In this document: piece after piece, positions 51,101-61,439 of the stretch
Layout: each line of letters starts with the position of its first letter
Position numbering within the stretch: the first letter of the stretch is position 1
DNA from: Chlamydomonas reinhardtii
Taxonomy: Eukaryota > Chlorophyta > Chlorophyceae > Chlamydomonadales > Chlamydomonadaceae
DNA: 64,000 nt
Assembly (NCBI RefSeq): GCF_000002595.2
Contig: NC_057005.1
Span: forward strand, 6,266,700 to 6,330,699
Direction: 5' to 3'
Notes under the pieces: generated by a model
What the model was told of the DNA's origin: nothing
Seen by the model: the letters and a program-made list of their open reading frames with translations, nothing else
Databases searched by the model: none
Made by a program: the position numbers and the translations under genes

Positions 51101-52895
51101 ATGTCATGCCTGGAACCCTCTCCCGTTTGCCGCTCCCTAACCCCCGTCCCCACAGGTGGCCAACTTCTACCGCTCTCAGTCCGCGCTCATTTCGGAGCTG
51201 CTGCACCCCGCCTCCAACCTGGCGTCCATGTTTGAGCGCGAGGGCGGAGCTGAGGCGGCAGGAGGCGGAGGGTACGCAGAGGGCGCGGCACCGGTGCTCC
51301 GCCTGAAGCAGATCGCCGGGGCGGCGGTGCGGCGGCAGCTGCTGGCGGACATTGAGCACTCGGAGCGGGTGAGTTGGAATCAGAGCCGGAGCAGCTAAGT
51401 TTGTTTAGTCGTGGACTGTGGAGTCGGGACTTGAATGGCGTGCCTGCTGATAAGTGTTATATCTGAGCGGTCCATGCACATGTGCACGCTGCACTGCGGC
51501 AAGCCATTCGTGTCCGCGGCAAGCGTCAAGAGTCGCACTCTTCACCTGCGGTGCGACCAATGCCACACCGCTCGCAGGTCATCCAGCACTTCCGCCGGCG
51601 CCACCGCGCGGCGGGCGGCCTGGAGCGGCTGTCGCCCTTCGCCTGCAGCAGCACCCCTGCAGCCAGCGCACCCGACCCCGACCCGCACGTCGGCCTGCCG
51701 GGCGGCGTTGACGACAGCGGCTGCGCCCTGGAGCGACTGCCGCACGAGCCCGCCGGCAGCAGCCGGAGCGGCAGCACGTGTGGCGTGGGGCAGGTGCCTG
51801 ACGCCGCCTGCTGCCCGCCCGAGATGCAGCAGCGCGTGGGCGGCTGCGTGGTGGCGGTGCCGGCCGCCAAGGAGTCCGACAGCCGCCATGGAACTGCGTC
51901 CGACGCAGGCAGCTGCTGCGAGGGCGGCAAGGGCTGCGGCAGTGTCAAGGCCGCAGCCGGCGGCTGCCCTGCAGGCTCTGCGGCTGCGGCCGCGGTCGTG
52001 TTGCCTGGAGTAGAGAAGGTCACAGCGCAGGCTTGCTGCAGCGGCGGCGGCTGCGGCGGCGAGGAGGCCTCGGCAGCTGGCGCCGCTGCTCCTGCTGAGG
52101 GCGCGGCGGCTGGGGCAGCATCAGACTCTACAGTCATGGTAGTGCCGTGCTGCACGTTGGATGAGCGGCAGCGAGGCGCCTGCTGCTCTGCACCCTGCGT
52201 GTGCAGCAGCAACTGCCGCCCTGGTCCTGCACCGCAGCCCCACGCAAGCAGCACCACCGGAAGTGTTGCTGTTGCTGCCGCTGCGCCCGCCCTTTCAAGG
52301 GCCTCCAGCAAAGCAGCCCTGTCTCTGCAGCGGTCCCCTTCCTTAGCGGGGAGCGTCAGTGCCGGCACCTCGGCACCCATGGCGGCTGCGGTGTTGCTGA
52401 GGCCGCTGCCGGGCTGCTGCACTGTGCGCCAGCCCCTGAACCGGTTCGCCAGCCGCAGCCTGGGCTACGAGGCGGCCGGGGGCACGGGCGCAAATGCGCT
52501 GAGGGCAGGCGCCACAGCAGCCCGCGGCGGCGCGTACGCGAAAGCGCCCCTGGTGCCTGTGGCGCAATGTTCCGTCTGCCTGGAGGACGCCTTCTGTGAG
52601 TGCAGGGTCTGACTTGATACACACACCTTCGCTCACCATACGAGAGCGCACACTGCCACGTATGTGAGCTTGTGAACGGTACTTCGCGCAATCACGCTTC
52701 CAACCACCCGCCCGCCACTGACCGCACCCCCACATGTTGCGCCTCTGCCCTGGTGCAGGCTTGGTGTCAGAGCCCTGCCACCACCGGCTGTGCGCCACCT
52801 GCAGCCGGGATGTGACGCAGCGGGCAACCGCGCTGCCGCTGGCGTGTGTGGTGTGCCGCGAGCCCGTGTTCCAGTTCACCAGCCCCGTGTGCTGA
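48154..52895 (+). CDS. Ankyrin-repeat RING-type protein (probable E3 ubiquitin ligase)
   Basis: Twelve exons (48154-48214, 48368-48442, 48564-49075, 49377-49439, 49625-49690, 49939-50049, 50324-50395, 50570-50686, 50816-50890, 51156-51368, 51578-52595, 52759-52895) sum to 2520 bases, giving 839 residues. MGATIS fits N-myristoylation. Ankyrin repeats include DTVWHVAAVAGNAEVLEALA, TPLMHAANAGRLDVLKWLLQ, SGLTPLHYA and STPLHVAAAV. The C-terminus is a RING finger split by an intron (CSVCLEDAFC, then EPCHHRLCATC and CVVC). The order ankyrin then C-terminal RING matches plant XB3/XBAT ligases. Two low-complexity inserts interrupt it: a basic/Gln-rich one after the first repeat and a Cys/Ala/Gly-rich one before the RING. 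Substrates unknown. Confidence 0.9.
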
Positions 52896-53810
52896 GCTGC
52901 CACGGCTGCACGTACGGTTTGCCTCGCCGAATCGCATCATGTGTTACCATACGCTGCCACGTGCACGCTGTAGCTGGGTGCTTATTGTTATTGTTGGTGG
53001 GGAATTGAGCTTATGTTATGGAATGTAGCACGTTTTAAGGGTCCCTACGGTCCTACCCGTGGCCCTGGACCTGACGGGCCGCGAATTGGCTTAGATTGCA
53101 TCTGAAGTTGCACACTTCAATGTTTGACATCGTGACTAGGGCTCGCGGGCGACGGTGAGCCTCTTTAGTATTTACTGCGCTATGGGTGTCATGCTCAATT
53201 GCTGAGGAGTGGGTAAGCGGTTTGCACAAGTTCAGCCAGCAAGCGCGCCGAGGTCTTGAATTAAATAGTCTTTGCGGAGAATGCGGAGAAGTGCATGAGC
53301 CTTGATAGTACAGAAACTGCTGGGTTGGGTAATGATGGGCATCGTACGTACGTACTACCGATGGACTTGTTTTGTCACTGTGGTCACTGTGGTGGCAGGT
53401 CACGTCCCATTCATACACGGGTTTCACGTTTCCATTAACACACGGGGGGCTACTCTCACACCGTCCTGAGTGGTCGTCTGTCCTAGGCGCAAACTCAACA
53501 CATGGCTTCGGCGTGTGGGGACGCGGCGTTGGCGAGAGCCACGGATACCGTGGGGGCATGTCGCAACCGTGGAGGGCACTGTAAGCGTTGCATGTGATTG
53601 TGATCGTCAGTTCGCATCACACGCCACTACGCTGTCAGCCACGGAACCTGCCCTGCTCACAACAGCTCACACGCGAGCGCTGGACCCAGGATTGTACATT
53701 GCACCCACTTTTACCACCCTGACACAATCACAAACCCGACACCTCACGTGCCTCAGGACAGCGTCACAACAATCCCACATACTCATGCGGCCTCGACGGC
53801 GGCGGCCGCA
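52896..53810. other. Convergent intergenic region
   Basis: 3' UTRs of the ankyrin-RING gene (+) and the Pro/Ala-rich gene (-), plus the dispersed repeat at 53458-53583. A TGTAA at 53579-53583, the last bases of the repeat, could serve the ankyrin-RING gene. Confidence 0.5.
53458..53583 (+). repeat. Dispersed 130-base repeat, copy B
   Basis: Partner of 38700-38834. Copy B ends in CACTGTAAG, creating a TGTAA motif. Copy A has CACTGTACA instead. Confidence 0.9.
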
Positions 53811-53987
53811 TCAACGGCGCCCGCGCCCCTGCCCCTGCCGCAGCGTCTGCTGCACCCGCTCCTCCGCCCGCAGCTCCCTGTTCACACGCTCCTGAAAGGG
53901 TGTGGACACTGCCGCCGCCGGTAGGCGCAGCGGCTTCTCCTCGCGGTAGCGGCGCATGGTGTTGTTGACGCCCACCACCTGTGTGTG

Positions 53988-54026
<39 letters not shown>

Positions 54027-55342
54027 ATGGCAATGTGCGTGTTTAGGGGTGAGACAAACGGGCAGCACGAAGAATGGTGGCCAGGCACCCAGCTCGGTAT
54101 ATCAGCTATTGCCGCAGTATGAGCCCAGGCCCAGCCGCCAGGGAAGGCGCGAGCAGGAGGCAGCGGCCACCGAGGCATAGGGGGACCAGAAGGCAGCGGA
54201 CCGTAGAGGCCTCTCTCGCTTCAACCCTCATGCAGTCACGGCGCACGCACCTTGCCGCTGTCCAGCACATAGCGCCGCAGCGACTCCGTGCCGGGCGCCC
54301 CCGGTTTCAGCGCCGGTGCGGCCGCCATCTCGGGCGTGGCTGCAAGCGAGGGTGCCGCGTAGGGGCTGGCCGCCGTCGAGGTGGCCACGCAAGGAGTGGT
54401 GTACACGCCGCTTGTGGAGCTGGTGACCGAGGGTGTGGTGCCGGGCCCACGTATGAGCACGGGCGTGATCGCGGCGTAGTCGACGGCCGTGCAGAAGCTG
54501 AAGGCAGGCGTGGGAACCGGTGGAGACATCGGGTTGTTGCTGGGGGTATTGGTGTCCATGGCCGTGAACGGCTGGCGTGCCGGGCCCGGCCGCGGCGGCG
54601 GCGTCATCAGCGGCTCCTGCGGCTGAGGCGACTGCAGCTGCTGAGGGCCGGGGGCGGCCGCGGCGCAGGTGGCCGTTGGCGTCGGCCGGGTGGCGGAGAT
54701 GGGGGTGAGCGCAGCCATGGGCACGGGGCTGGCTAGCGCTCCATTCGAGGGGGTGCGGAACAGTGGAGACGGAGGGGGTGGAGTGGCGACGGCCGCCGAG
54801 GTCGCCAGCTGCAGGGTGCCGGACTCAGGCGCGAAGGCTCCTGGCTGCTCATAGTGCTCGGCGACCTCTGCCTCCCGCTGCGCTGTGTCCGGCAGTAGGC
54901 GCGGCTGCGAGGTGGAGGGCGCGCCGTTGCTCCTGGGGCTGCGGGTTGAGGCCGGCCCCACAGCAGGGCTAAGGGGAGCAGGGGAGTCTACAGCAGGCTG
55001 CGTGGCACGTGTGCCGGGCGGCGGCACGGCCTGGGCAGGTACCTCGCTAGCAGGGTCTGCACCCGCAATCCCAGTAGTCGAGACTGGGTTGGTGGCAACC
55101 CCTGCGAGGCGCAGTGGTGTGTGTGATGGGACAGGGTTCAAGGCAGGTTGGCGAGGCGCAGTGGTGTTGGGTGTTGGGACTCGGCAGCCGCAGTTCCTTT
55201 CAGGCACGGGGGCAAGGCAGGGGTGGGGACTGCAGTTGCTCGCCCTCAGTAAGACCTGCAGCTCACATGTTGCTGTTGCTTCATTGTCCTTGCTGCGAGC
55301 TTGGGAGCCAGGGAAGAGGCAGCGCGAAAGCCAGCGCAGCAT
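53811..55342 (-). CDS. Pro/Ala-rich protein of unknown function
   Basis: Two exons (54251-55342 and 53811-53978), phase 0, give 419 residues. The start is the ATG of MLRWLSRCLFPGSQ. The first 330 residues are Pro/Ala/Thr/Ser-rich and probably disordered, with patches such as DTNTPSNNPMSPPVPTPAF and SVTSSTSGVYTTPCVA. The C-terminal 80 residues are charged and look conserved: ESLRRYVLDSGKVVGVNNTM, RRYREEKPLRLP and helical FQERVNRELRAEERVQQTL. I do not recognise a family. The donor is AAG|GTGCGT. The intron acceptor is preceded by a long CA run (minus strand). Confidence 0.65.
53979..54035. repeat. (GT)n microsatellite at a splice acceptor
   Basis: GT run of about 55 bases. Read on the minus strand it is CA-rich and ends in the CAG acceptor of exon 2, where a polypyrimidine tract would normally be. 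Confidence 0.9.
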
Positions 55343-55590
55343 GGCCACCGACAATTTGCCCCAGCAGCTGCCTAGGTGCGAGGTAAAGTAGTGATGTGGT
55401 TAGCCGCATAGACTAACACCAAAATTAGTAGACGTAGTTTTCACTGGCAAAGCTTAAAGCGATGGTAACAGGCCGTAGCTGTCAGAACCGTCACAGCTGT
55501 CGGCGCTCGCGCGGCTTGCTGGTGTGCTGGCTTCTAATTCTCTGTACTTCGGGCAATCGCTTACATAAGAAGTGTATAGCATTTCATACC

Positions 55591-55595
55591 TTACA
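55591..55595 (-). terminator. TGTAA poly(A) signal of the helical-repeat gene
   Basis: TTACA on the plus strand, about 315 bases past the stop at 55909. A second one lies at 55561-55565. Confidence 0.5.
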
Positions 55596-55908
55596 GTTTC
55601 AAGCAGTGTGGTACGGTACACCGCATGCGATGCGGCTTCGTCGCTTCGCCGTCGCTTCGCCCCTCGCCAACACGCCCAAGCGCCGCGACCGCAGACGCTT
55701 CCATGGCCAAACGGTTGCATCGCCAAACGCTCACTCGCATCGAACACCACCACCGCTCAGCTACGTGCACAGGCATATCATCAAGCTCTCCCACACGGCC
55801 ATCAACTCCGCCCACACCTGCCGTACCTGCAACTTCCCCTCATCAAGTACGGCAGCAAAATGTCCCCAGCCTCCGCCCCCCCCAACTAGCCCCTTCTCCT
55901 CCCGCCCC

Positions 55909-57686
55909 TCATCTGTTGCCTCCGGGCGCCCAGCCGCCCCACTGCGTGCGGTACCAGCCCTCACTCAGGATGCGGCGCTTGTCGCGCTCGCGGCGGGGCA
56001 GCCAGTGCAGCTCCTCGTGCGTCCAGCGCGAGTCGTAGTGCATGGAGCGAGCCTCCGGGTCGTCCGACATGAGACGCGACAGCGCAAAGTCCACGGCCGA
56101 CTTGTCCGCGATGGAGCGCGTCTTGCCGTACACAGCCTTCATCAGAATGCTGGGGACGTGGGAAGGGGCGGCGGGGTGCAGGCGAGTGTTGGATAATGAG
56201 TGTGTGAGCTTGTGAGGGCGCTCCATGTGCGCTTCCCTCGGTACACCTCCCGCGTGCCAGCAGTGCTGCCAAAAGCTAGCACGACATGAACCCCTCCCGC
56301 CATCGCCCCAGCACCCGCCCCTCTACCCTGGGCTCCCAAGCCCTCTGTCCCGGCACCCCTCTCAGGAATCCCCTCCTCTCCGTGCGCCCCGCCCACGCGC
56401 CGCTCACCGCCTGTACTCCTCGTCTCCCGCCACCGCGGCGCCTAGCCTCAGGCCCGCCATGCCGGCTATGAGGCGCCCCAGGTCGCCGGCGCTGAAGTCC
56501 GGCGCGAACTCCGTCAGCTGGTAGCGCACCTCCTCATTCAGCGCCGTGACCAGCTCCCGCGACACCACAAAGCCACGCTGCCCGGCCACGGCGGCTGCCG
56601 CGGCAGCGGCGCCACCGCTGCCAGTACCACTGGTGCTGGGCGCGTTGCTGCTGCTACTGCTGGACGCCAGGCTGCCCAGGGCGCACACCACGCGGCACAG
56701 GTCGGGCGCCAGGAAGTCCTGGTCAGCCAGTCGAGCCGACACCGCCCGCTGTAGAGCCTCCGGCACCGCCGCCGCCGCCGCCGCCGCCCCGTGGTCCCAG
56801 GGCAGGTCCTCCTCCAGCTCCGACACCGCCCACAGCAGGTCTGCCACGCCGCGGGCAGACGCGCCCGCCAGCGACGGCGCAGCCGCCGCCAGCACCGCCG
56901 TCACCAGCCCCGAGCTGTTGCTATTGCTGCTGCTAGTGCTACTGCTGGTAGTGCTGCCGGCCTCGGGGCCACTGAGGGAATTTGCGAGGCCGGTCATGGC
57001 CCGCGGCAGAGCCGCTACGCGGCCGTACGCCTCCAGGAGCCCGGCCGCCACGTCCAGGGGGCAGCTGGCCGAGGGCGCAGGCAGCAGCCGCTGCACCGCG
57101 GCGCCCAGCTGCTGCCGCGCAGCGGGCGTGAGCGCAGCCCGGGGCGGCGCTGCGGCCGCCGCGTCCTCAAGCACCTTGGTCAGGTCCTGCAAAGCAGGCC
57201 GCGAAACAGCAGCGTGCGGAGAGCAGTCGTCTCACCAGCGCTTTATAGGAGGCTTTGTGTCATGTTCAGGGCGCCAAAATAATGTGGCGAGGTGTAATCA
57301 CGCACTTGCAGTGAGGCTGCAGCCGCCACCGCAGCTGCATCAAGGTCCAGCGGCGGTGCGGGCTCTGTATCCTCAGTCCACGACCATTTGTAGGGCGCCG
57401 GTGCCGCCGCATCCACAGCCGAGGAGATGCTGGCAGCGAAGGACCCTTTGTTGGTACCGGCGGTGCTCATCTCGTTGTTGGTTGCTGCGGCAACGCCCCG
57501 GCAGGCGTGGCGCTGCTGCGTGCCAACCCGAACCGTCGCGGTGGGCGGTGCCGTCGACGCAGGCCCGCCTCGACCCACATTGCAGCTCACGCACACAGGA
57601 CCATTCACCTGCGTCGAGCATCGAGGCAAGAGTCTAACAGGAGCGCACGAGCTGGCGACGGCGCGCAGGCATCTGCGCCCATGCAC
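55909..57686 (-). CDS. Probable organellar helical-repeat (OPR-like) protein
   Basis: Exons 57306-57686, 56408-57186 and 55909-56149 give about 466 residues. Leucine/alanine repeats of roughly 38-60 residues with the pattern of octotricopeptide-like proteins are visible: DVAAGLLEAYGRVAAL, GVADLLWAVSELEEDL, DLCRVVCALGSL and DLGRLIAGMAGL. OPR proteins act in plastid or mitochondrial RNA metabolism. The C-terminus (WTHEELHWLPRRERDKRRIL) is basic/aromatic. The 5' end is uncertain: the frame is open to 57686 and reads like a transit peptide (RCLRAVASSCAPVRLLPRCS), but it begins with GTG after a stop, so either a 5' exon is missing or translation starts at Met 57470. Family assignment is tentative. 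Confidence 0.55.
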
Positions 57687-58108
57687 GAGAGATTGCTAAA
57701 CTCGAGGCCTGGTGCCAGCATTCCGTTGAATCATTACTAGCATGAATGAAATTTCGACAAACAAGTCTGCAAAAACAGAGGCCCGCACCACGGCACTCCG
57801 AGCAGCGTTCGCGAAGCCCACGCCGCCGCTCCTACTTAACAATGATTGTGGCATTGTAAAATTGAATATCAGCGCATATGCTTTGTAGCCAGAGGAAAGG
57901 GTTCACAAATAGTGCAGGAATGATGTTGCCTGGTGCAATTTGCCTGCAATCGAACTGCTCTAAACCTTACTACACATAATATGGTATGCTTTGAATACAA
58001 TATCTTTTGTTAGCATAGCTAGCCGCGCGATCCCGGAACCCTTCATCCGCACTGACACAGTTGCTCACTGGTTTCGCTAACTGAACGCTCGAGCGCTGCG
58101 CTGCTGAC
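57687..58108. promoter_or_regulatory. Divergent promoter region
   Basis: About 420 bases between the helical-repeat gene (-) and the metallopeptidase gene (+), moderately AT-rich. It could also hold a short 5' exon of the helical-repeat gene. Confidence 0.4.
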
Positions 58109-60420
58109 ATGTCAGCAACGGGAAGCAGCATGGCGCAGCAGGCGGGAGGCGCGCTCGGACGTGTTGGCTCAATCCTCGCGAAGCCCATCCCGCTGGGCCA
58201 GCTCTTTTCCATTCCCATCGAGCTTCACGGTGAGGGAGCGCTTTGGACCTCGATGCGACGCTGGGTTTGCATCGCACTGGCTGTTCGTATTCGCAGGCTA
58301 AGATACAAGCACGACACACGACCTTTACCGACCCAGGGGTAACCGTCGCCCTCCCCTTGACGCCTCGGTTTCAGCCTCGTTCTTCATCGTGCTGGGCCTC
58401 CAGCTGCTGACATCCATCCCCCAAGGAGGCTGGGTCGTGTTGCTCTGGTCTATCGTGCTGGGGCCGATGCTGCTAGGGACAGTGCTGTTGCACGAGGTGC
58501 GCGGGCAGAGGTGTTCGTCCGTCGTATACCCTTCCTCGGGCCTGTCCCCGTGGCTGCCTGCATACGCCGCCCGCCTGTCCCACCTTTCGGTGATAACAGC
58601 TCTCTCTTCTTCTACCACAATGCTGAGCTCCAGCAACCTTTTGCCCCCACCCTTGCAGCTGGGACACTGCCTGGCGGCGAGGCAGGTGGGCGCCCACGTG
58701 TCCGGCATCCTGCTGTGGCCGCTGGGCGGACTGGCCTTCATCGGACAGACGCCCTCGCCCAAAGGTGCGGGCGGCAGAGCCGGAAGGTTTCGGGTCCAAT
58801 GGGTTCATTGGAGCGGCCCGTGTGGCCTGGGCTAGCCAAGAGCTGTCGTTGACAGGGGGCCTGGCCACGGGTGGCCTGGGCGATGTGCATGGGTACGCGA
58901 CGGCAGAGCGCTTAGCGTCCAGTCAGCGCCAATCGGCCCAAGCGAGCAGGCACTGCCGGCCTTTACCTTATCTCCATTACGCCTCCCCGTCCCTGCGGCC
59001 TGCTTTACCGCCGCCGCAACCCGCAGCGGATGCGTGGGTGGCGCTCGCGGGCCCGCTGACCCACATCCCGCAGGTGCTGGTGTGGTTGCTGTTGCTGCTG
59101 CCCGTGTATCATGCCGACACCGGCAGCTGGGCCGTCAAGCTGTATGTGCCGTACCCGGAGGCGGCCCACTTCCTCCACTCCCTCTTCGCGTGCGGCGTCA
59201 TCGTGAGTGCTGTCGCCCGTGCTCCAGCCACCGCCGTCACCCTTCCTTCCTGCCTTTCCTTCCCTTGCGCTTCGTCTGCGTGTGCCAGCACCTAGGCGCG
59301 CATGCCACCCACGGCCCGCATCTGTGCCCGTACCAAGCGTCACCTCACTCCTTCCCTGAGCACCGCCGCGCCGCTGTCGCGCCCCACAGATCAACATCTC
59401 GCTGTTCGCCTTCAACCTGCTGGTGCCCGCCTACCCACTGGACGGCGGGAGGCTGCTGGTGGACGGACTGCTGTGGGCGGGCGTGCTGCCGCGCAGGTGA
59501 GCGGGGCGGGGCGGGGTGAGGGGGGTAGTTGGACCGCAGGCGACGACTTGGAAGCTGTGCCGGCAGCACTGCCCAGCACCCGCCGCTCGCTGCTGCTCAC
59601 TTCTCCCCGCCACTCCACCCTCCAGAACCTCACACTCCAACCGCCACCCAACGGCACACACACACACACGCACACACACACACGCACACACTCCACCTGC
59701 CACCCCACCGTACGCACACACACACCTGCATTGCCTACACTGTCCTACGCGTAATGTTTTCCTTGTGCTCTTTAACACACACATGCGCGCCCCGGCAGGA
59801 CTGCCTGGATCACCATCTGTGTGGCTGTGCCTCTGGGCCTGGGCGTCATGGTGTACGGCTTCTACCCGCACTTCCAGATGGTCACAATCATGGTGGGTGC
59901 GGGCGGGTAGAGGCGTGCCCAGTGGCGTGGTGGGGAAGTGGCGGGTGGTGGGAGGGCATGGCGTAAACGAGCGGCTGCCGGCCTGCACAAGTGTGCAGCC
60001 TGCTCTGACTTTGCCATGTCGCTGCCTTCTCCAGTGCCACCTGCACTCAACCCGCCGTTCGCTCCTGGAGGCAGCGGTCCACGACTTTGCACCCCAGCCA
60101 CACGTGCCACCTTCCCTGTGCTCTCGAACGCAAGCACACACACGTGGCTACGCTCCCCCTCTCACACGCAGGTGGCTGGATTCATCCTCTTCGCCACCTA
60201 CCAGCTGTACCAGGCCGTGCGCGCCGACGCCCTGGCCCGCCACCCGCTCTTCTCAGCCGTGTATAACAGCGGCGGTGCCGCCGGCGCCGGCGCCACGGGC
60301 GCCGCAGGCGGTGGCGGTCACGAGGGCCCCTACTTCAAGTTTGAGAGTGTCGTGGTGGATAGCGCGGGCGGCGGCGTTGGCGCCGCTGGCGCGCCGCCGG
60401 CGCAACACCAGCAGCACTAG
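58109..60420 (+). CDS. Site-2-protease-type membrane metallopeptidase (M50)
   Basis: Seven exons (58109-58229, 58375-58496, 58659-58764, 59027-59202, 59390-59496, 59799-59892, 60172-60420) give 324 residues. The zinc motif HELGH is at residues 80-84 and is split by intron 2 (HE|LGH). The third metal ligand is in FNLLVPAYPLDGGR (Asp193), the family's PxxPLDGG signature. Hydrophobic segments fit five or six TM helices: IVLGLQLLTSIP, LLWSIVLGPMLLGTVLL, VLVWLLLLLPVY, ITICVAVPLGLGVMVYGF. M50 enzymes cut membrane proteins within the bilayer. No PDZ or CBS domain is seen, so it resembles the compact rhomboid-free S2P-like group also found in bacteria. The C-terminus is a Gly/Ala-rich tail. No clear transit peptide. 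Confidence 0.88.
59654..59700. repeat. CA-rich microsatellite in metallopeptidase intron
   Basis: Interrupted (CA)n run in the intron between exons 5 and 6. Confidence 0.85.
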
Positions 60421-61439
60421 CGGCACAAGCAGCCGCACTGAGCATGCCAGGAGGAGCGTGGAGTGGTTGAATACGAGCAAAGAGTTGTGAGGCACGGAGA
60501 GCTCTGCCCCTCGAAGGAATGGCCATTCGGCACTATTGCATACCCTGTACAGCTGACTGCATGAGGCTGTGTACGTTGAAGCGTTGTTCATGTTACATAT
60601 ATCGACAGTATTAGGAAGTACGACAACCTACCATGTGTGTGGGCACAGAGGGTCTGTATGGCAAGCATACGTCTGTGTACAGTACGCCCGTACCGTTACC
60701 CGTCCTACCGTTGTCTACCGCAAGCAGGTTTAGAAACCTTGCACCCTGCAGGACCATGTACAGCATGCAAGTCACGAGGAACCCACACCCGGCCTCGACC
60801 AATGTGTACGAAGCACAAGCATCTTACAGACCTTGGACGGGTGGACCATGAACAGCGTTTGCACGGGGAAGTAACTCACTCCTTTCCAGCAATCCAGTCG
60901 ACTAGGCTTGGCCACGCGGCATCTCGCATCAGCCAAACGGCACCTTGACGCGCAGTCCGTTCCCTGCCCTTGCCTCCGCACTTTCCCCCCACTAAGTTGA
61001 CACCGGTAAATCGGTAATACACATCCGTTTTGTTGATTGCGTCCGCGGCCTCAATGCTGTGTATATAATGTCACAAGCGGTGACCCGGCGAGCATATTTA
61101 AAAGTACATGAAGCAAATACACGAGCGGTGCATAATGCATCTGCAGTACAGGGTGGCCGCGCACGTGGTGGCCACGTTGGGACAGCATCATGGCCGTGGT
61201 ACATACTTGCGTGTCAGTACATTCACAGCGGGGCCCTGTAATAACATCATAGACGCAAGGGCAATTGCCCGCATGCGTGTGCAGCCAGCAAGCCGAATTC
61301 CCGTAGCCATGCGCACAGACGCCATAGGGCCCAGCAAGTCCAGGGGTCCTGCCCGCTTGGCCGCAGCGCACAGGGCGGGCATTGGACGTGCTCCATAAGC
61401 CTCAATCGTGAAGCCGTCACCACGCATCCGCTCTACAGT
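60421..61439. other. Convergent intergenic region
   Basis: 3' UTRs of the metallopeptidase gene (+) and the ankyrin gene (-). Candidate poly(A) signals: TTACA near 60595 for the minus strand and TGTAA near 61236 for the plus strand. No gene supported. Confidence 0.5.

Noticed and set aside
53764-54180. Minus-strand frames running through the CA repeat at 53979-54035
   Set aside because: Repeat-derived Thr-His runs. The real exon starts at 53978 just after the repeat.
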